64,000 nucleotides of DNA from Nautilus pompilius (GCA_018389105.1 JACATO010000643.1:554501-618500); one strand, 5' to 3'; shown: positions 14,256 through 28,660, counted from the first letter of the stretch. Numbers and translations: made by a program. Notes: a model not told the origin generated them from the letters alone.

Positions 14256-14560
14256 TGGTGTCGCAGTGATCCAGTGATAGAATACTAAGGTTGAGGGCCC
14301 GAGTTCGAATCCCGGTCTGGACTGGCTGAGTTTGAGTGAATCTTCCTGGCATGGTTTTTCTTCTACTAGTTGGCCATGTGGATTTACTCCTACATCTGAC
14401 AATGAAGATTTCTTGTAGGATTACCGGCATATATGATGGGGTTTCAGCTGGTAACTGTTGACTGGCTCGCTCCTTGATACTGCTCAAGAGACTCCAACCG
14501 TAATTAGAAAATTTGCTTGGCCATTAAGTCTGATACCCCCAGCCCTCCCTTTTTAGCTTC
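14256..14560 (+). mobile_element. tRNA-derived SINE (copy 3, best preserved)
   Basis: The head carries an A-box-like TGATCCAGTGATAG, followed by a B box AGTTCGAATCCCGG at about 14,304. The core at 14,341-14,395 has TTCCTGGCATGGTTTTTCTT then GGCCATGTGGATTT, shared with the copy at 6.2 kb. The tail at 14,451-14,525 has GACTGGCTCGCTCCTTGATA then CTGCTCAAGAGACTCCAACC, shared with the copy at 2.4 kb. Order and strand are consistent with one composite SINE of about 300 bp. No poly-A or target-site duplication was identified. Confidence 0.7.
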
Positions 14561-14584
14561 CTGCAGCTGTGAGGTGTCGCCAAA

Positions 14585-14733
14585 GCAAGCACATGATCTT
14601 TCTTTTTTTAAAGTTTTATTTCTCTCTTATCTTTAAACTTTTTCTTTATTCTTTTATTCCTCTGCCACTCACTCGCTCTTCGATTTCTCTTACTTTTTAT
14701 TCTCTCTTTTGTTTCCATTTCTCAATCACTTTT

Positions 14734-14778
<45 letters not shown>

Positions 14779-14813
14779 CCCCTCCCTCCCTCCCTCTCTC
14801 TCTCTTCCGGCCA
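14585..14813. repeat. Pyrimidine-rich tract with (CT)n
   Basis: A pyrimidine-biased stretch culminates in a long (CT)n run with CCCT variants at about 14,735-14,813. A 116-codon plus frame covers it only because the simple repeat lacks stops. Confidence 0.85.
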
Positions 14814-17800
14814 CCTATCTGGAGCGCTTCCATCTTGCTATTATCTAACTCACAGGTACACACACCGTGTCTGCCGATCTGATAAGCATAAAGCTCATCT
14901 CATCTCCACTTATATTTAGTAAAGACTCCCCGTGTAAGATAGAGGGGGGAGAAGAAGAAAAAATACTGAACCTCTCAAAATAATACATCCTAGAAGAAGA
15001 CTCAACAGTGCTCCCCCTCCATAATAATTACGTAGCCATGTTTATTTAGCGTGAACGGCTTGTGGTAGACTTAAGAACAGTGTCTGCAAAAGAAAAGTAT
15101 CCATCCATCGAGAACGACTCGCCCCTTCCCCGAGCCTTCTGAATCCGGCGAAAAGTATCAATTTAGCTTTTCAATAACAACAAATTTACTTTGCTGCGAA
15201 AACATGCCTTCCGCTCATAGCCGATATAGAAACAGTAGGGGAAAAAATTACAGCGGCCATCTGCCACTCCACATCTGTGAAGATAATAAAGATATTGCAT
15301 TACGATTTTTTAGATGCTATTCGCAACAACCACAGTTCTCGGGTTTGATATCGATTTCGATTGTACGTAGTCTAATTCTCGTTTAATGGATGGTTAAAAA
15401 ATGAAATCTTTCTGCGATTCCTTTCGGCCAATTATACTGGCGATAACTGTTGCGTCTCTTCCAGATTGATGCTCCATAGATGTGCTAGTTAAATGCTGGG
15501 AAAATATCCACGAACATTTACGTAGAGAGATTCTACTGACTGCTCTAATAAAAATTAAAAAAAAACAACATTTTTTGCTAAAGTACCCAAGAAATGTTGC
15601 TTTGAATACATTTGTTTACTTTTGTTTGTCGAAACACGGAATGTCCTAGCTACTAAACTCGGCATCATTACCGGAATGTGACTGAAGGTATCACGGGTTA
15701 CCGCACTTGCGCAGTTGCGCCATCTGCTGTCGGAAGGTAAGTTTGGCAGTCCAACTGCGAAGCCTGATTTGATGTACAGCAGAGCCCACGCTGAGCATTG
15801 TTTTCTTTTTCTTTCCTAACTCATCGGTCTAAATGTAGCAAAAAATTAAGTCAGGTTGGTTAAAAGGATGAATATATCTTTCACAGTGGAGATAATGGAC
15901 AATAAAATTCGTATATTCCGACCTGTCGGTCATCGGGACCAGATGTTTGGAAAATGAACACACCTGTATGACAGCTCCCTCTAACGGAGCGAATTTGAAA
16001 TTCAAGTCCAGTCACAGCTGGCTGACAATTTTCGACGCCAACACGAAATCTGACAGCTTGGTGTGCCAGGGTTTAGTGCGGGTGGAATGGCGGCTCTGTT
16101 AATGTGGCGGGGGACTTTTTTAATCGTTTGAAATAAGTTGAAGAGAACGAGTAGTTAAAAAAGCGAAAAGTGACGAACCTAGAGACTGTGTCGGTCTGTT
16201 TTCACTCGTGTAGCTCATATCGATGCAAAAATGCCCACAAAAAGTGGAGATGTGTCTGGACGTATATTAATGTAATGCCGCTGTACAGGTGCTGAAAATT
16301 GATGAACTCATTGCAGCAGTTCGAAGTGAATCTTTAATTGATAATGATTTAATTTAATCGAACACTGTCAGATACTGAAGCCTTTTTTCTGCCTTGGAAA
16401 CAGCGCTAAGAGAGTAGAATGATAAAAACAAAACTCAAATTATGCTGCACAAACGAACCCACAAAATGAATCACAATAACTGACTTTATTTATCTAAAAG
16501 TACAGTAAATACATTTCTGTTATTTAAAGAAAGATGTAGTTTTGTTAAAATTGTAGCTTTGAATATTGTTGTATTACATTTGTGTACAGCAATTTTCTTT
16601 AGGCTATTTGCTACATTTTTCTTTTGCCCAGAATTTTTCGTATCCGGACAAACAGCGAAGTTTTGTCTGAACTCAAGGCTGTATTCTGAGGTAAGCAAGA
16701 TTTGGAAGGAGTTGTCGGACTTGCTTCGTTCTGGAAAAACTCGCCGAATGTTCGGCAGAAGAAGATGTTTTAAAATGTGCTTGTTGTGTAGGATGAGGCG
16801 GGTTTAGGTTGCTGATGTCACGTGGATGGTTTCATTTGAAGTTTGGACACCGTAAAAGTTTTTAAAAAAGGGAAACTATCAGTAACTTCCAAGAGAAACT
16901 TAAAAGAAGAAGACGGCTACTCTGCACTGGAAAGATTCAGGCTGCGCAGTCTTGGGAAGGTATTTGTAGCTGCTGTTAACAGAGCTATGAACAAACATTA
17001 TTGTAGAAACTGGATACGAAATACCCAGGGAATCCGACAAAAAGTGTTATCGTATTTATTTATTTTACTTCTATTTTCAATCGAATGGGCCGCTCACGGA
17101 AACCGCTGGAAACGCTTGCCTGCATGTTTGAGCGAGGGGAGGTGTGTCTGCTGAAATCTCCAGTGGAAAGGGAAAACAAACGAAAAGGAAGAAGCAGACA
17201 TGTTTGTTTGTGGTACACGGTGCGAATATTTTGTTTGTTAATGTGCGCTTGTCCTCGGTTGTGCTTTCTTTTAACTATGCGCATCTATCTACCTGCCCAC
17301 TTCAGCCTGTTAATTCCGACGCAAAGTATTCGTATTGGCACGCTATTAACACGTGCACAAATAGGGACTAACGTCACATGATACATCACATGTCCATTGT
17401 TGCAATTCATTTACTCTCTAACGGCTTTCCCTGTGACCTCTCTCGGTCAGTTCAGAGACTCGCGATGGCAAACTTTACCAGAAAGCAATAAATGTTCATT
17501 TTGGCAAGAAGTTTGCACCTATTTCGTGATTCAAAGCCTATGACGTCATTGTCAAAACAGAAACTTCGAACCCATTTCATGATATGTTTCTCTCTTCAGC
17601 GAGCCATGAATCATCTGACGCAATGTGTTTTAAAGAAACTTTCGCAGCTGCAAAAACAGGAACGAACTCACGCTCTTTATAAAATCGCAGATTGGTTACC
17701 TGATAAACACAACGTTTCACGGATAAATGGAAACGTTAAGATATAACGCCAGATCAGTCACCGCAGCGATAAGACCGTATTCTAGTAATTTTCCCAGAAT

Positions 17801-20800
17801 GTTCTACTTCTTTTTTCGTTTAGTTTCAATGTTTCTTCATGTCCGTTAACGATCCTAGTGCAATGACGAAGTCTTCTAGTGTGAATTATAACTTACTGTT
17901 TTGTTTTCTTTTCAAATTTGAATTAACATTAACGATCAGACAAGAGTGCCCTGGTTTTGTCACACTGAAGCACGTAACTATTCCTGTCCAGCCAGTAACA
18001 CAAAATAGGAAACTTCATTTTGGGTAGCCAATTAATGGCTTTATTAAAACGCGCGATTGATACCGAAATTTGATTATCTCCCTTTCTTTACCTCTTTCTC
18101 GCAAAAGTAAAATAAAACAAACTAAATAATTCTGTTGCCTTAATTAAAAGAAATAAATGTATTTTTCTACCTAGTTCAGTTAATATTTTCATATCCACTA
18201 TCGGTGAAATAGGTCGATCGTAGATGTTGAAAATATCATATCACTATTTTTGATGCTTGTAATATTGGGTGATTCATTTAACTATTTATACAAAATTCAA
18301 CATTTTCTATTGATGGAAAAGTTGATAAACTCACCTAACAAAACAAACGTCAACTCTGATTTTGTCGTGATATAGAAAGAAAAATCAGATAAATTGTGGA
18401 ATAAGTTCTCATCTGATGTATTGACTGAATGCTGCACATAAGCAGGAAATAATCCGATTGTTAATTTTAACTATGAACACGCGAATGACCCCTGCAAAGA
18501 TCGACTCTTACCTACAAGTAAATGTATACAAGTTCCCGTGACATTCTGTGTTCTACGTTCCTTACAGCGTTATGGATATACGTATCTGACACGTGAAACG
18601 TAAACAATTAACAAGCTCTAATCGATTTATCAATCATTACTTTTACACGAGATGCGAAACGAAATTCCTTTTCTTTTCCCATTCTCTTTTGTTGTTTTTT
18701 ACTTGTTTTTCGGGTTTTGATATTGAATGAATAAAACGACCGTGTTAGATATATCGTAGATCCAATTAGCAGACAAAATAGCGAACTCGTATTCCCGGTC
18801 GATTTTTCGCCTTGTCTGTTCATCTTTGTAAGTCCCGTTTCTCTTTTCGCCGCTAGGGCGCGTAGTCTTCGGCGTTTGTCGGCGACTCTGGGTTTGTGCA
18901 AACTTCAAAATGACAAAACGGAATAAAGTGGTAAAAGAATAGAAATCAAGAGAGTTGCTAGATGTGTATGAGCGAAGCTGAGCCGATGATCGATAGGTCT
19001 GCCTCTCCACGCACAAATACCAACCAGATATCGATTCGTTTCCCCTTTCACATCCGGGGAATTTTCTTTAGATTAATTTTTTTCCCCTTCTTCTTCCTCG
19101 CGAATTGACTGCAGAAATGGAGAAAGAGAGCACAGCTGATTGAAAACATTCTGAGCTAATTATTAGTTGTGTGTGTGTTTTAACTGTTAAGTAATGTTAT
19201 TTAATGCCTTTTTTTAAAAAAAAGAAACATCGGCGGCAATTTTATAGGCTACCTGCTAGCTTAGCGGTTTCCCATCGCTTCAGAGTATTTATTATTCTCA
19301 CGGTCTTCCCAAGAGACGGCGACTCAATTTTAGAAACAGTACTGTTGGTGATGGTTTTGGTAAGCTTCATCAGCAGAGCTCCCCGACTCTGACACGTTTA
19401 ACTACGACTTCTTGATGCTTTGAACGAAACACCAAATTTAAATCCATACCATTTGTCATGAAAAGACCAATGAGAATTAATTTCCAACAGAAAGGAAAAC
19501 AGTTTGACCCTAAAGCCTAGCGTAAAATTGGTCATGATCTTTTTAAAAAAAAAATGGCACATTAAGAAGAAATTGAGATGGCTCAGTCATTTACATTTAA
19601 CATGTACAGCAAAATCCAGGCGTTTATAGGAAAATCTACCGTATTATTAATTAATGGCAATGCTTCCCAATTAATGTGTTCATGAATGGTGAATTGAACA
19701 CCAAGTAAGATGGACAGATATCTATGGGAAATTCTCCAATTAGAAACCAAATATTCTTTGCCACTTCCCTTTAAGTAAGAAGTCAATGAAATTCAATTGA
19801 ACTTAATGTTACAGGTAACTTATATCAGACAGAGTGAACTATATCTGTCTGGCTGCTGAGACTTCGATGACAGAGAAAGCCTTCTAGACGATTTCGAGTG
19901 TATTTCAGATATAACTTTATTTTCTAAATGACGTCTTGTTACTAAAAGTAGGGGAAAAGAGCAAGAAAACCGAAGTACGAAGGTAGATTCCGTTAGTTGT
20001 TTTACACTGTGATACACGTGGATACTCGGTATAAAATGGCATGAATACGATATAGTCAACACGCAAAGATAGAAAGGATTTGCGTGAGATAAGCAATAGC
20101 GACGCGTGTGGCTTTTGTAAGACGTCCAAGCGTTTATTCTTCTTGCACACCTTTATTGCTACATGTAATATGCCGCAGGGTTCGCGTCTAATTCTAAGTA
20201 CGGCTTTAGGTTAGTGCACCACGTGTTCGCTAAGTGTTTATCACGTGGCCATTTGAGGAAACGTCTGAAGAAACCTCGTGGCGGGGGGACGTTGAAGTCT
20301 CCTCTCGCCAAAAAGGATGCCGTCGGTTAGGTGCATCTTAGTTTTTGGTGGCACTACGGCAGAAAAATAACTACGAGAGAATCTACAAAGCACAGAAATT
20401 ATCCCAGCCTGGCGATGCATTCGAACTAATGGGTGTACGCTTATATTTGAGACCACCATCGTGATCAGCCTAGAAACGAACCTTGAAAGAAACAAAACTA
20501 CCTTTTACAGCGAAGAGTTATCCGGCTATCAGAGGCGTGGACAGTTCTGCGTAAGAATACATTTGGAATACACAGAGGACGCCATTAAGGAGACGCGATA
20601 CGTTTTTAGAATATCTATTTCCATGAAACGCGTCATGGTTAAATTTAAACTTATAGCGAGTCCTTATTAAGTCCTTTTTTTGTTAGCTTCTCTTTCTAAT
20701 AAAAATAGTTCTAATAACTTTAATCTGGGCTGATGCAATTTTAACTCAAATTACTTCGCCAACGTTAACAAATTTGCTTTTTTCCATGTCGTGATCGCTA

Positions 20801-23800
20801 ACAATATTAACCCTTTTGCTAATTTACTTATAGTTTTTCTACATCGATTATATTTAATTATCTCGCCTTTCAGACGATGATGCAGCGGCAGATCTTTGAT
20901 AACATTTTTCTCGTGCACGCTGGAAACAACTGGCGATATCAAGGAACAATTGTTTATCTTCGTTAGTCCACGACTTATTTGTGTTAGCAAATACCATCGT
21001 GAACACGTGCATTTTATCAAAATGATAAGCTGCGTGCTTCGAATACACCAGAAGAGCAGAAATGCTCTGGTGCTCTTAGATTCTTCCACACTCACTGATG
21101 AAACAGTAAACGTTTGGTTCGCCCATACGTACGTACTTTACGAAAAAGAGTCAGACATGCGCACCAAAGTCGTAGATCAGTGAGCTGTCAACACAGAAGA
21201 TGGATTATTGTTCTAAAAAACCGGTGGTTGCTTTCTGTAGATGGTAGCTCCTTCGATTACTCTAGGTCGTTAACCCATTTCGAAAACAGGTTGAGGGAAA
21301 GCTATTATTATTATTGTTGTTATTACAACAACACATTAATATTTTTGTAAATATTTAAATATCAGACAAAAGACAGAAACAAATTTACCAGATGCTATTA
21401 ATGTTTTACTATTTTCTTAGATGCTAAGAATGTTAATAACGTAAGTAAAGCATAGCTTTCTATCATAAATACCAAGACTGCTATATCTGCTCTCTTTCTC
21501 CAATCTATAAAATATCTACACTTCCATTCAAATGTTTCGAGATTAACACAGATTTGTTGGAAAGATCGTCTACATATTTGCACACATCCGTTCCAGCAGT
21601 TATTACAAATGAATACACACATTACATACATGAACATTGTAAAAAAAAAACCAAGCAAGTATAAACTTTATCTTGATCCGAATCCTGGAATCTCCAAAAT
21701 ACCCATCGTAGCTTTTATAAATCCTGCGAAATGAATGCATAAAATAGCTGAGTAACTTGTGCAGTGACGCCTACCTAACAGGTGCTTGAACTGACCGAGC
21801 CGAGTGGTCGGTGACAGTGATGACTCGTAAGAGATTTCATAGCTCACGATGGCAATGACGTCATCTGGAACATGGCAAGTTACTCTTGTGTTATGAACTG
21901 TGCGAGCTCGGAGTAACGTAGAACAACTAATTGATAATGAAACCGCTGCACGATTTGGTATAACGAATATCTTTGCTGGTTATAGACTGCGCAACAGATG
22001 AGCAGGGTGCTTGGGTAACGATCGAGCCGGAAATAACGGCAGAGAAATCCAGTTTGTGCTTTTTTTTACATTTGGAAGATGCCTTAGACCTTTCATATTA
22101 AATGGGCTGTGAAGATGTACGGAAGTTACTAAAAAAACTGTAAATAAAGTTCAAAAACTACGTCGGCAACATTAAAAATAAACTGGGCAAAAGATGATGA
22201 TGATGCGGTCAAACGAACAAATTTTAAGATGCTTGATTTAAAGGATAGTTGTTTTTTTTTTTAGTGAGAGCTCCGTGAATCAGAGTATTGTGGTGCTGTG
22301 GGACAGTTTTGGGGAATGGAGTTGGATACATTTAGATTTAAAGAAACAAAACACAAAAACAATATTATAATACCATAAGCTTAGATATTATTCTAAATTA
22401 TGTCAAGATTACTTTGAAAACAAAAGATATTCTGAAAAACATGGTGAGGCCACCACGGTAACCGGACTTGTCGTCTTCTGAACTTATATGAGATACAATC
22501 TAGGGAACCCTGAACTCAATGGCATCACCCAGTACAGCTTGGAATGCAGACCGTTGGTAGTTATTTTGACGAATGCAGGGTATAACCTCAAATTAACAGC
22601 TCTTCTTTGCGTGCCTAGGCATTGCTTATTCGTGTTATAAGAACCATTAAAATTATGTAAACAAACAAAATTAAGACCCGGTTATGCGCAGCTAAACGTC
22701 GCCTTATTGGATAGCTATTAGCTCTTGTCTCAAGTAGATTTAAAGGGACAACTGGACCACCAAAGGGCACTAGGCAGAGCACTATAGGACAGACATACTA
22801 TTCTTGAATATATTAACGATCTAAAATTTGCGAAATCTATTGTTATTTTTCATCGTGTGGATTGAGGAACAGCCAAAGGAATAATAAAAAAAAAAACAGA
22901 TTTAATTGATGAAATAATATGCAAGTCCATTTTTAAGATGATACACGACGTGAATTAATCCAAGGAGCCGGAAAGAACCGTCTGTGGTGTAGTGTTAACG
23001 ACGTTACGTGTGTTGGATGAGAAGTAGAAGTTATAACAAGTTTGTAACTGCACCATAACACAGACCCCTACTATTACATCAACTTCCGCAATGAAATAAG
23101 TGCGACACTCGAACGATTTCGAGAGATTTAGTCGACCCAGAAAACTAAATCATAAAAATTCGTGATTTTTAAAAATTTTCCGACATTCTTTAGATTTGCT
23201 CTTCGAATAAATAAATAAAAACACTTGGATACACGTTCGATGTATGGTTGCCTTAATTATATATTTTTACGTGCTGAGTAAATATGTAACTTTATCAGTA
23301 TTGCTGCAAAGAATTACCGTTTTAATTAGCAAAAACCACTAAAGTTTTACACCGTTTGTGGCTACTTTATTGAGTACGACTTTCAGTGTCTCCGTCAATA
23401 AACTCTGTAAAGGCGGAGCTATAGTATATCTCTAAAAGTTCTTCATGACCCCAGACTTCAGGTAAGCACATCGCTCACGAGCTCGCGAGAAAAGCTGAAA
23501 GGTGGGCTGGCCGGCTCGGGAAATGCACGATCCCCATAGATAAGAATGGAAACGTCTTCGGTTGGCCACGAAAAGCTGGCTATTACCTCGCTGACATTTC
23601 TGAAGGAGTCCGGTTCTATCACCTCACACGTAATGTGTTTTTACCAGCTACTGTATAAGAAATACGATTTCTCTACGACGAGACTTTTCCGCGCGATTCT
23701 CTGTCAAAGCGAATAATACAGAAAGTTCTTCCCTGACTGCTGTTAACTCGGTAGTTTCCCTTTTCTCTCACTTAGTCTTGTATTCCTCGCGCACCATTGG

Positions 23801-24324
23801 GTCCAAGTGAGCGAGTTATTTATTTCGCTGTTATCGTCTTTTCTTGGAATACAGTTGTTGCTGGTTTAGGAATCCGATAAGGAGATAGGCGTGGAACAGG
23901 CGAGGATTTACTCACTGCTCTATAATCTCGCCACCTGGGACTCCCGCTAACCCAGAGGCGTTACCCGAGAAGACGCCCAGCGAAGGTAGATCAGGTTCGA
24001 CAGGGTTCACTCGGGCCATCTGACCGAGACCTTTGAGTCGCGCAGGAATGATGGTTCGTTTCTACCTTAGAGAACAAAACAGTTTCTCTCTGCAAATTGT
24101 ACAACTCGTGGTTGCGCCAGATAAAGTCACTCGTGTGAGCAATCGCGTTTCCGGTAGATTTTAGGATGGTGATGTCACGTCATCTATGTTCTCTATTTAA
24201 TAAATTCGATAAAAATCTGCTGAAAAAGAATTGCAGGATTTCTGTTATTATCTTTTTGTTTGATCGGATTGATCGTTTGTTCCCCCTAATCAAGTTCATA
24301 TTAATTCGTTCAATTTAAACTGTT
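14814..24324. other. Long non-coding, CpG-rich intergenic stretch
   Basis: No gene is recognised. CpG is not depleted: I count 36 CpG in 20,101-20,700. Frames at 16,843-17,154 and 17,492-17,746 (+) have no known domain. An A-box-like TAGCTTAGCGG lies at about 19,257-19,267 without a B box downstream. A 60-odd-codon frame without a start at about 23,460-23,657 (+) is open through IPIDKNGNVFGWPRKAGYYL but matches nothing I recognise. Confidence 0.4.
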
Positions 24325-24650
24325 TTGGTTCATGGCTCTACACTCCGCGGTTATCTATTGGTTCATGGCTCTACACGCCATTGTTATCTATTGATTCAAG
24401 ACTCTACACGCCACGGTTATCTATTGGTTTACTATACACGCCATTGTTATCTATTGGTTCAAGACTCTACACGCCGCGGTTATCTATTGGTTCATGGCTC
24501 TACACGCCATTGTTATCTATTGGTTCATGGCTCTACACGCCATTGTTATCTATTGGTTCAAGACTCTACACGCCACGGTTATCTATTGGTTTACTATACA
24601 CGCCAATGATATCTATTGATTCACGACATACACGACATTGTTATCTATCA
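24325..24650. repeat. 33-bp minisatellite, about 10 units
   Basis: Consecutive units follow TTGGTTCATGGCTCTACACG + CCATTGTTATCTA, 33 bp each, with two 30-bp variants that lost 3 bp. Variants alternate CATGGCTC/CAAGACTC and CATTG/CACGG/CGCGG. The triplet of units 2-3-4 recurs as units 7-8-9, including the 30-bp variant, so part of the array arose by duplicating a three-unit block. Because 33 and 30 are multiples of 3, two frames stay open across the array; I do not regard them as genes. Confidence 0.95.
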
Positions 24651-27600
24651 TTCACAAGGCAGTTAATATAAATACAGTTATAAATAAATGGATACTCGAA
24701 TATCATAAGAAAAATGCAATTTTTGTCATTTTGCAAGATTGCTTTAAAACTTCACCGTTCCTCTATTTTTTTTGTCCATCAGTTTCAAGGAAAGAACCCA
24801 TAATATTTGGGGGCTGTGCTCGCTGTAATAAATTCCTTCGATCTCCTCTTGACAGCAACAGTAAAAAACAACAAAAACAGGATGACAGAAAAAATACTTT
24901 GGAATGATCGCAAGTCTGCAGAGTGTTCCTCAAACATAGCTGATCTATATTTGACTCAGACATCATTGTTTTATTTTTTCTTAAAAGTAAATTTTAAGAA
25001 AGTTAAAAAATATTTATCATTCGAATGTCTTGATTTAGAAGTTTGCAATCGTTATTATGGACATGTTTTTAGTTTTGTCAGGTACTGAAGTAATTCATTT
25101 TCTTTTAGAATGTTTTACACTTGTGGTTTACCTCTCAGACTCCCTAATGCCATCATTTCCTGCTCCGTCTTTTGTATTTATCGTATGAGAATTTATGGAT
25201 CCGAACCGCCAATACTTGCTTCAGCTATTTTTATTTTATGCAGAATAAAGAAACTTATTTTACATAAAATGTGTATTCATCCATTATTGTCATATAGACG
25301 AAAGATCTAAAAAAAAGAGGAAAAGAATTAGAATAGATATTGAGAATCTAAAATATGTTTTCATTTTTGTAAGTAGAACCGCAGAATCAATTCAAGTGCT
25401 TTTGATCGTTAAAGACGTACGTACTTGAAATCGCTTTTTATGCATATCCTAAAAACTATTCTGTTAGAAATTTTCCTGAAAGACTTTTCTCAAAGATTAA
25501 AATTGATTTCCTTGTTCAAAGTCTTCTTGCTTCATGTTGGCGGCTTTAAGACTGGTAAGAATCGAAATTGAATTCAGTTTTGCAGTGTAGCGCTAAAACT
25601 AACCGAATCTCTCTCTCTCAATCTTCTTCTCACCCTTTTTTCCTGCTCATCTCTTTCCTCTTCCGGCTGGTCGGTTGGCTATTTCTCCCCCCTCTTTTAT
25701 TTTCTTCTTTCTTTTTTCAAAAATTCATCCCCCCCTACCATTCAAGAATAAAAATTTCAGTTCAGTGTCTTATTTTACTGTATATCTATCAGCTTTTCTC
25801 TTGCTTATCGGTAATAAATTAGAATAATCTCTATGTTAAAACTTAATTTTAATTTTCTTCATTTCAGAAATTGTGGATTTCAACGAAGTTTCAGGTTCAT
25901 CTTTTTAAATAGATTTCAATATATTTTTAAAAGAAATTATTGCTGACCTACCTGACCGAGTCTATACATTTTATGCTTCGTAATTTTAATTTCCAATTTT
26001 GATAAAAACAAAAGTACTTTTTTTAAAGATTTTACTCTGTTCTCGACGGTGATCTGAAGAGTTCTTTCTGACTGTTCCATCCTGGTACCTCATCGCGCAG
26101 CCAACTCATTAGTTCATTTCTCAGGTTCTTTTACTTGTAGTCTTTTTTTCTAATTCACCGAAAAGAAAGAGCAACATAAAAATCCCAAATAAAATTAATG
26201 GATGTGCTCAACACTTTAAAAGAAAAAATAATTAATTTTATAAGATGTCAATACCTAATCATAAGCGAATGCATTTTCCTTTTCACTGTCAATAAAACAA
26301 TTAATATAATTCACATCTAAGAAATACGGGTTTAACAAAGCGTTACAAGTATAGATCATGATTAACCGTGATCATGGATTAAAGAGATCGGTTTTAAGCA
26401 TGCATGATGCGAAATATATACACTATGTATTAGTTATACGTCAGCGGCCCCACACCACCACGCGTGTAGATGCGTCGCTTAGCAACGAGATGGAATTAAA
26501 ATATTCATCAGGCGGCAGTTTGTTTTCTTCGACTTGCTGGAGAGAGGTTGATCAGACGGGCGGATCTATGGAGAACGGACGTAGAATCCGGGGACATAGT
26601 CGATCTTAATTGTCTAGCGGATTGCCGCACGGCACGCAAGGGTGGCAAGCCGAGCAGAAAGTGAAAGGAAACCTTAATAATAATTAAAAAAAAACACACG
26701 TCCGCATTCAACTTCCCCGTTCCGCGATCTATTGAGCTGCAGCAGAAAGCTGAGTCCGCAGACCGGTCTATAGAATACGGGTTTCCATGCCGCGATTTCG
26801 TTCGTTGTACGGTGTAAAGCTTTCTGTCTCTCACCCTTCACTGTTGTGTCTTCGATTGATCAGTAAGGGGAGATTCGTGCTGAAACTATTTCATTCAAAA
26901 CATGAAGCTTCTTTTAGCTCTTTCGATCTCCTTTATTATGTTGATTACCTGAACAGAAACAATAAGTAACTAAAAGCTAAACGACGCACGCGTCTGATAG
27001 CTATTATACAAAACTCAGACCAATGGTATTCAGAAAACACTTCATATATATATATTTTTCATGTTATAAAAATAAAGCATTCGAACAATAATTTGATATC
27101 CTGTAAAAAAAAGCCATTTGTTAGCTACATTTTTTTTAAAACAGTTGGTCGGTTATACGTTTTATTGAATCACTAAGATATGGGAACGCATTTAGATCAC
27201 GTCAAGAATGATATCAGCATGATACCAGGAGTTAAGGAATAGAAGATAAAGAATGGCGGGTTGCAAAATGATAGAATAATAGTAATAAGAGTTAAATGAG
27301 AAAATGGTAAAGTTGTCTGTGTGAAAAATTAATGTCATTTCGTTCTATGTCAAGCGATTCACTCGGTCCTAATTTGTGTGAGTCGGGGGCAACTTTTCAG
27401 AAACGGTACCCAGTAACACACTGCATAAAGCGCTAAGAGGCGGTCAGTGAAGCAGAGCAACTTCAGCTGAATTTAAAGTAATCCATTCTCTCTCACTGAT
27501 AAACAGTAAGTTAGACCATTTGCTTGGTAAAGTACTTCGGTTGCTGCTGGTATGTATGTATCCCCTGAGAAATAATATTAAAGCTTGGATATAAGCGGAC

Positions 27601-28014
27601 AGACAGTAATGTATCACTCACCTATTTCGTAGGCATTTGTATTTACTAATTTCAGTAGAATTTCTTCTAAATTAAACTTGATGCTTTTTAGACATGTATG
27701 AATAACATTATAGCTCTCCGGTCAAGAAGACCAAAAAAGATGTGCGTGCGTCATAATTGTGCTTAGTGCTATGCGTTTTGATGTCACTACTTTTCATACT
27801 TTCACTTCGAAAGGCTAAAAAAAAGACACATTTGCAGTCTCTGTGGTATCTCTAATTAATTATTTCTTATAAACTTATGGTAATATGTGATCATCGATTT
27901 TATAATTAAAACTGAACTATAAATAGTGACGATTTTTGTCAAGCTAAGACACTTTAGCATCTTTTAAACGTTTACAGCAGATAGGGGGCTATAGGATAGA
28001 AATTTTTATTGCTG
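24651..28014. other. Non-coding, no recognised gene
   Basis: Frames at 24,638-24,907, 24,807-25,088, 26,358-26,609 (+) and 26,508-26,834 (-) are unrecognised, and several overlap one another. Pyrimidine-rich DNA lies at 25,610-25,740. No transposon ends or RNA genes were found. Confidence 0.4.
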
Positions 28015-28660
28015 TTTTGATTTTAGTTTCTTCTTTCTTCAACAAATTTAACTCAGCTTTAATTATTACAAATAATGAATTGCAAAATAATTTACTTACT
28101 TGCAAACTTAACTGAGCTTTAATTATTAAAGTTTATAAATTGTAAAAGGTTTTTCTTAAACTTAACTCATCTTTCACTGCACTTGACAAAATTAATCTTT
28201 ATTTGACTTTTTGTCACTTTTTAAAGATGAATTAATTTGTCTAGTGTTGGTTAAATTTACAGATTATAACATGGTTTTATTTTGCTACAAATTTTGTTCT
28301 CCTTTAGTAATTTTAAAATTATAAACTAAGTACTTTTTATAAAACTGCAGAGCATATTGATTTTCTTATAAGAAAATATTTAAATAATTACAAATTTTTA
28401 ATCATTGACCAATCTAAATTATAAATTCAAATAAATTAAAAAGTATGTAGTTATGCAGCTTTTAAATTTTAGAACTGCTTTAACTGTATTTTTTCATATT
28501 AAACAATAGGGTTAATCATTATCTGACTAAAAACACAGTCACCTGCCATAACTCTGTAGTCATGGTTTCTACACTTGATAATTGTATGGGTAAAATGAAA
28601 CGGAAATTCTAAGCTCAACATAAAAGTCAAAAGGCTAAAATTACTCATTTAAAAAAAATT
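28015..28660. repeat. AT-rich, CpG-poor island with imperfect tandem repeats
   Basis: About 650 bp of very AT-rich sequence with almost no CpG, unlike its CpG-containing surroundings. Its left part holds three related segments beginning at about 28,042, 28,104 and 28,159 (AAATTTAACTCAGCTTTAAT, AAACTTAACTGAGCTTTAAT, AAACTTAACTCATCTTT), spaced about 55-62 bp. An organelle-derived insertion or a decayed satellite are both possible. I could not match it to a mitochondrial gene by eye. Confidence 0.4.

Noticed and set aside
23460-23657. Open stretch with IPIDKNGNVFGWPRKAGYYL
   Set aside because: No start codon, no splice signals in agreement and no family recognised; too short to support.
24325-24671. 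94-96-codon repetitive ORFs
   Set aside because: Open only because the minisatellite unit is a multiple of 3. No start context or conserved variant pattern was found, though the frame-preserving losses are noted as a finding.
28015-28660. Nuclear copy of mitochondrial rRNA
   Set aside because: Composition is suggestive, but no conserved rRNA segment could be matched by eye. It was left as an unexplained AT-rich island.
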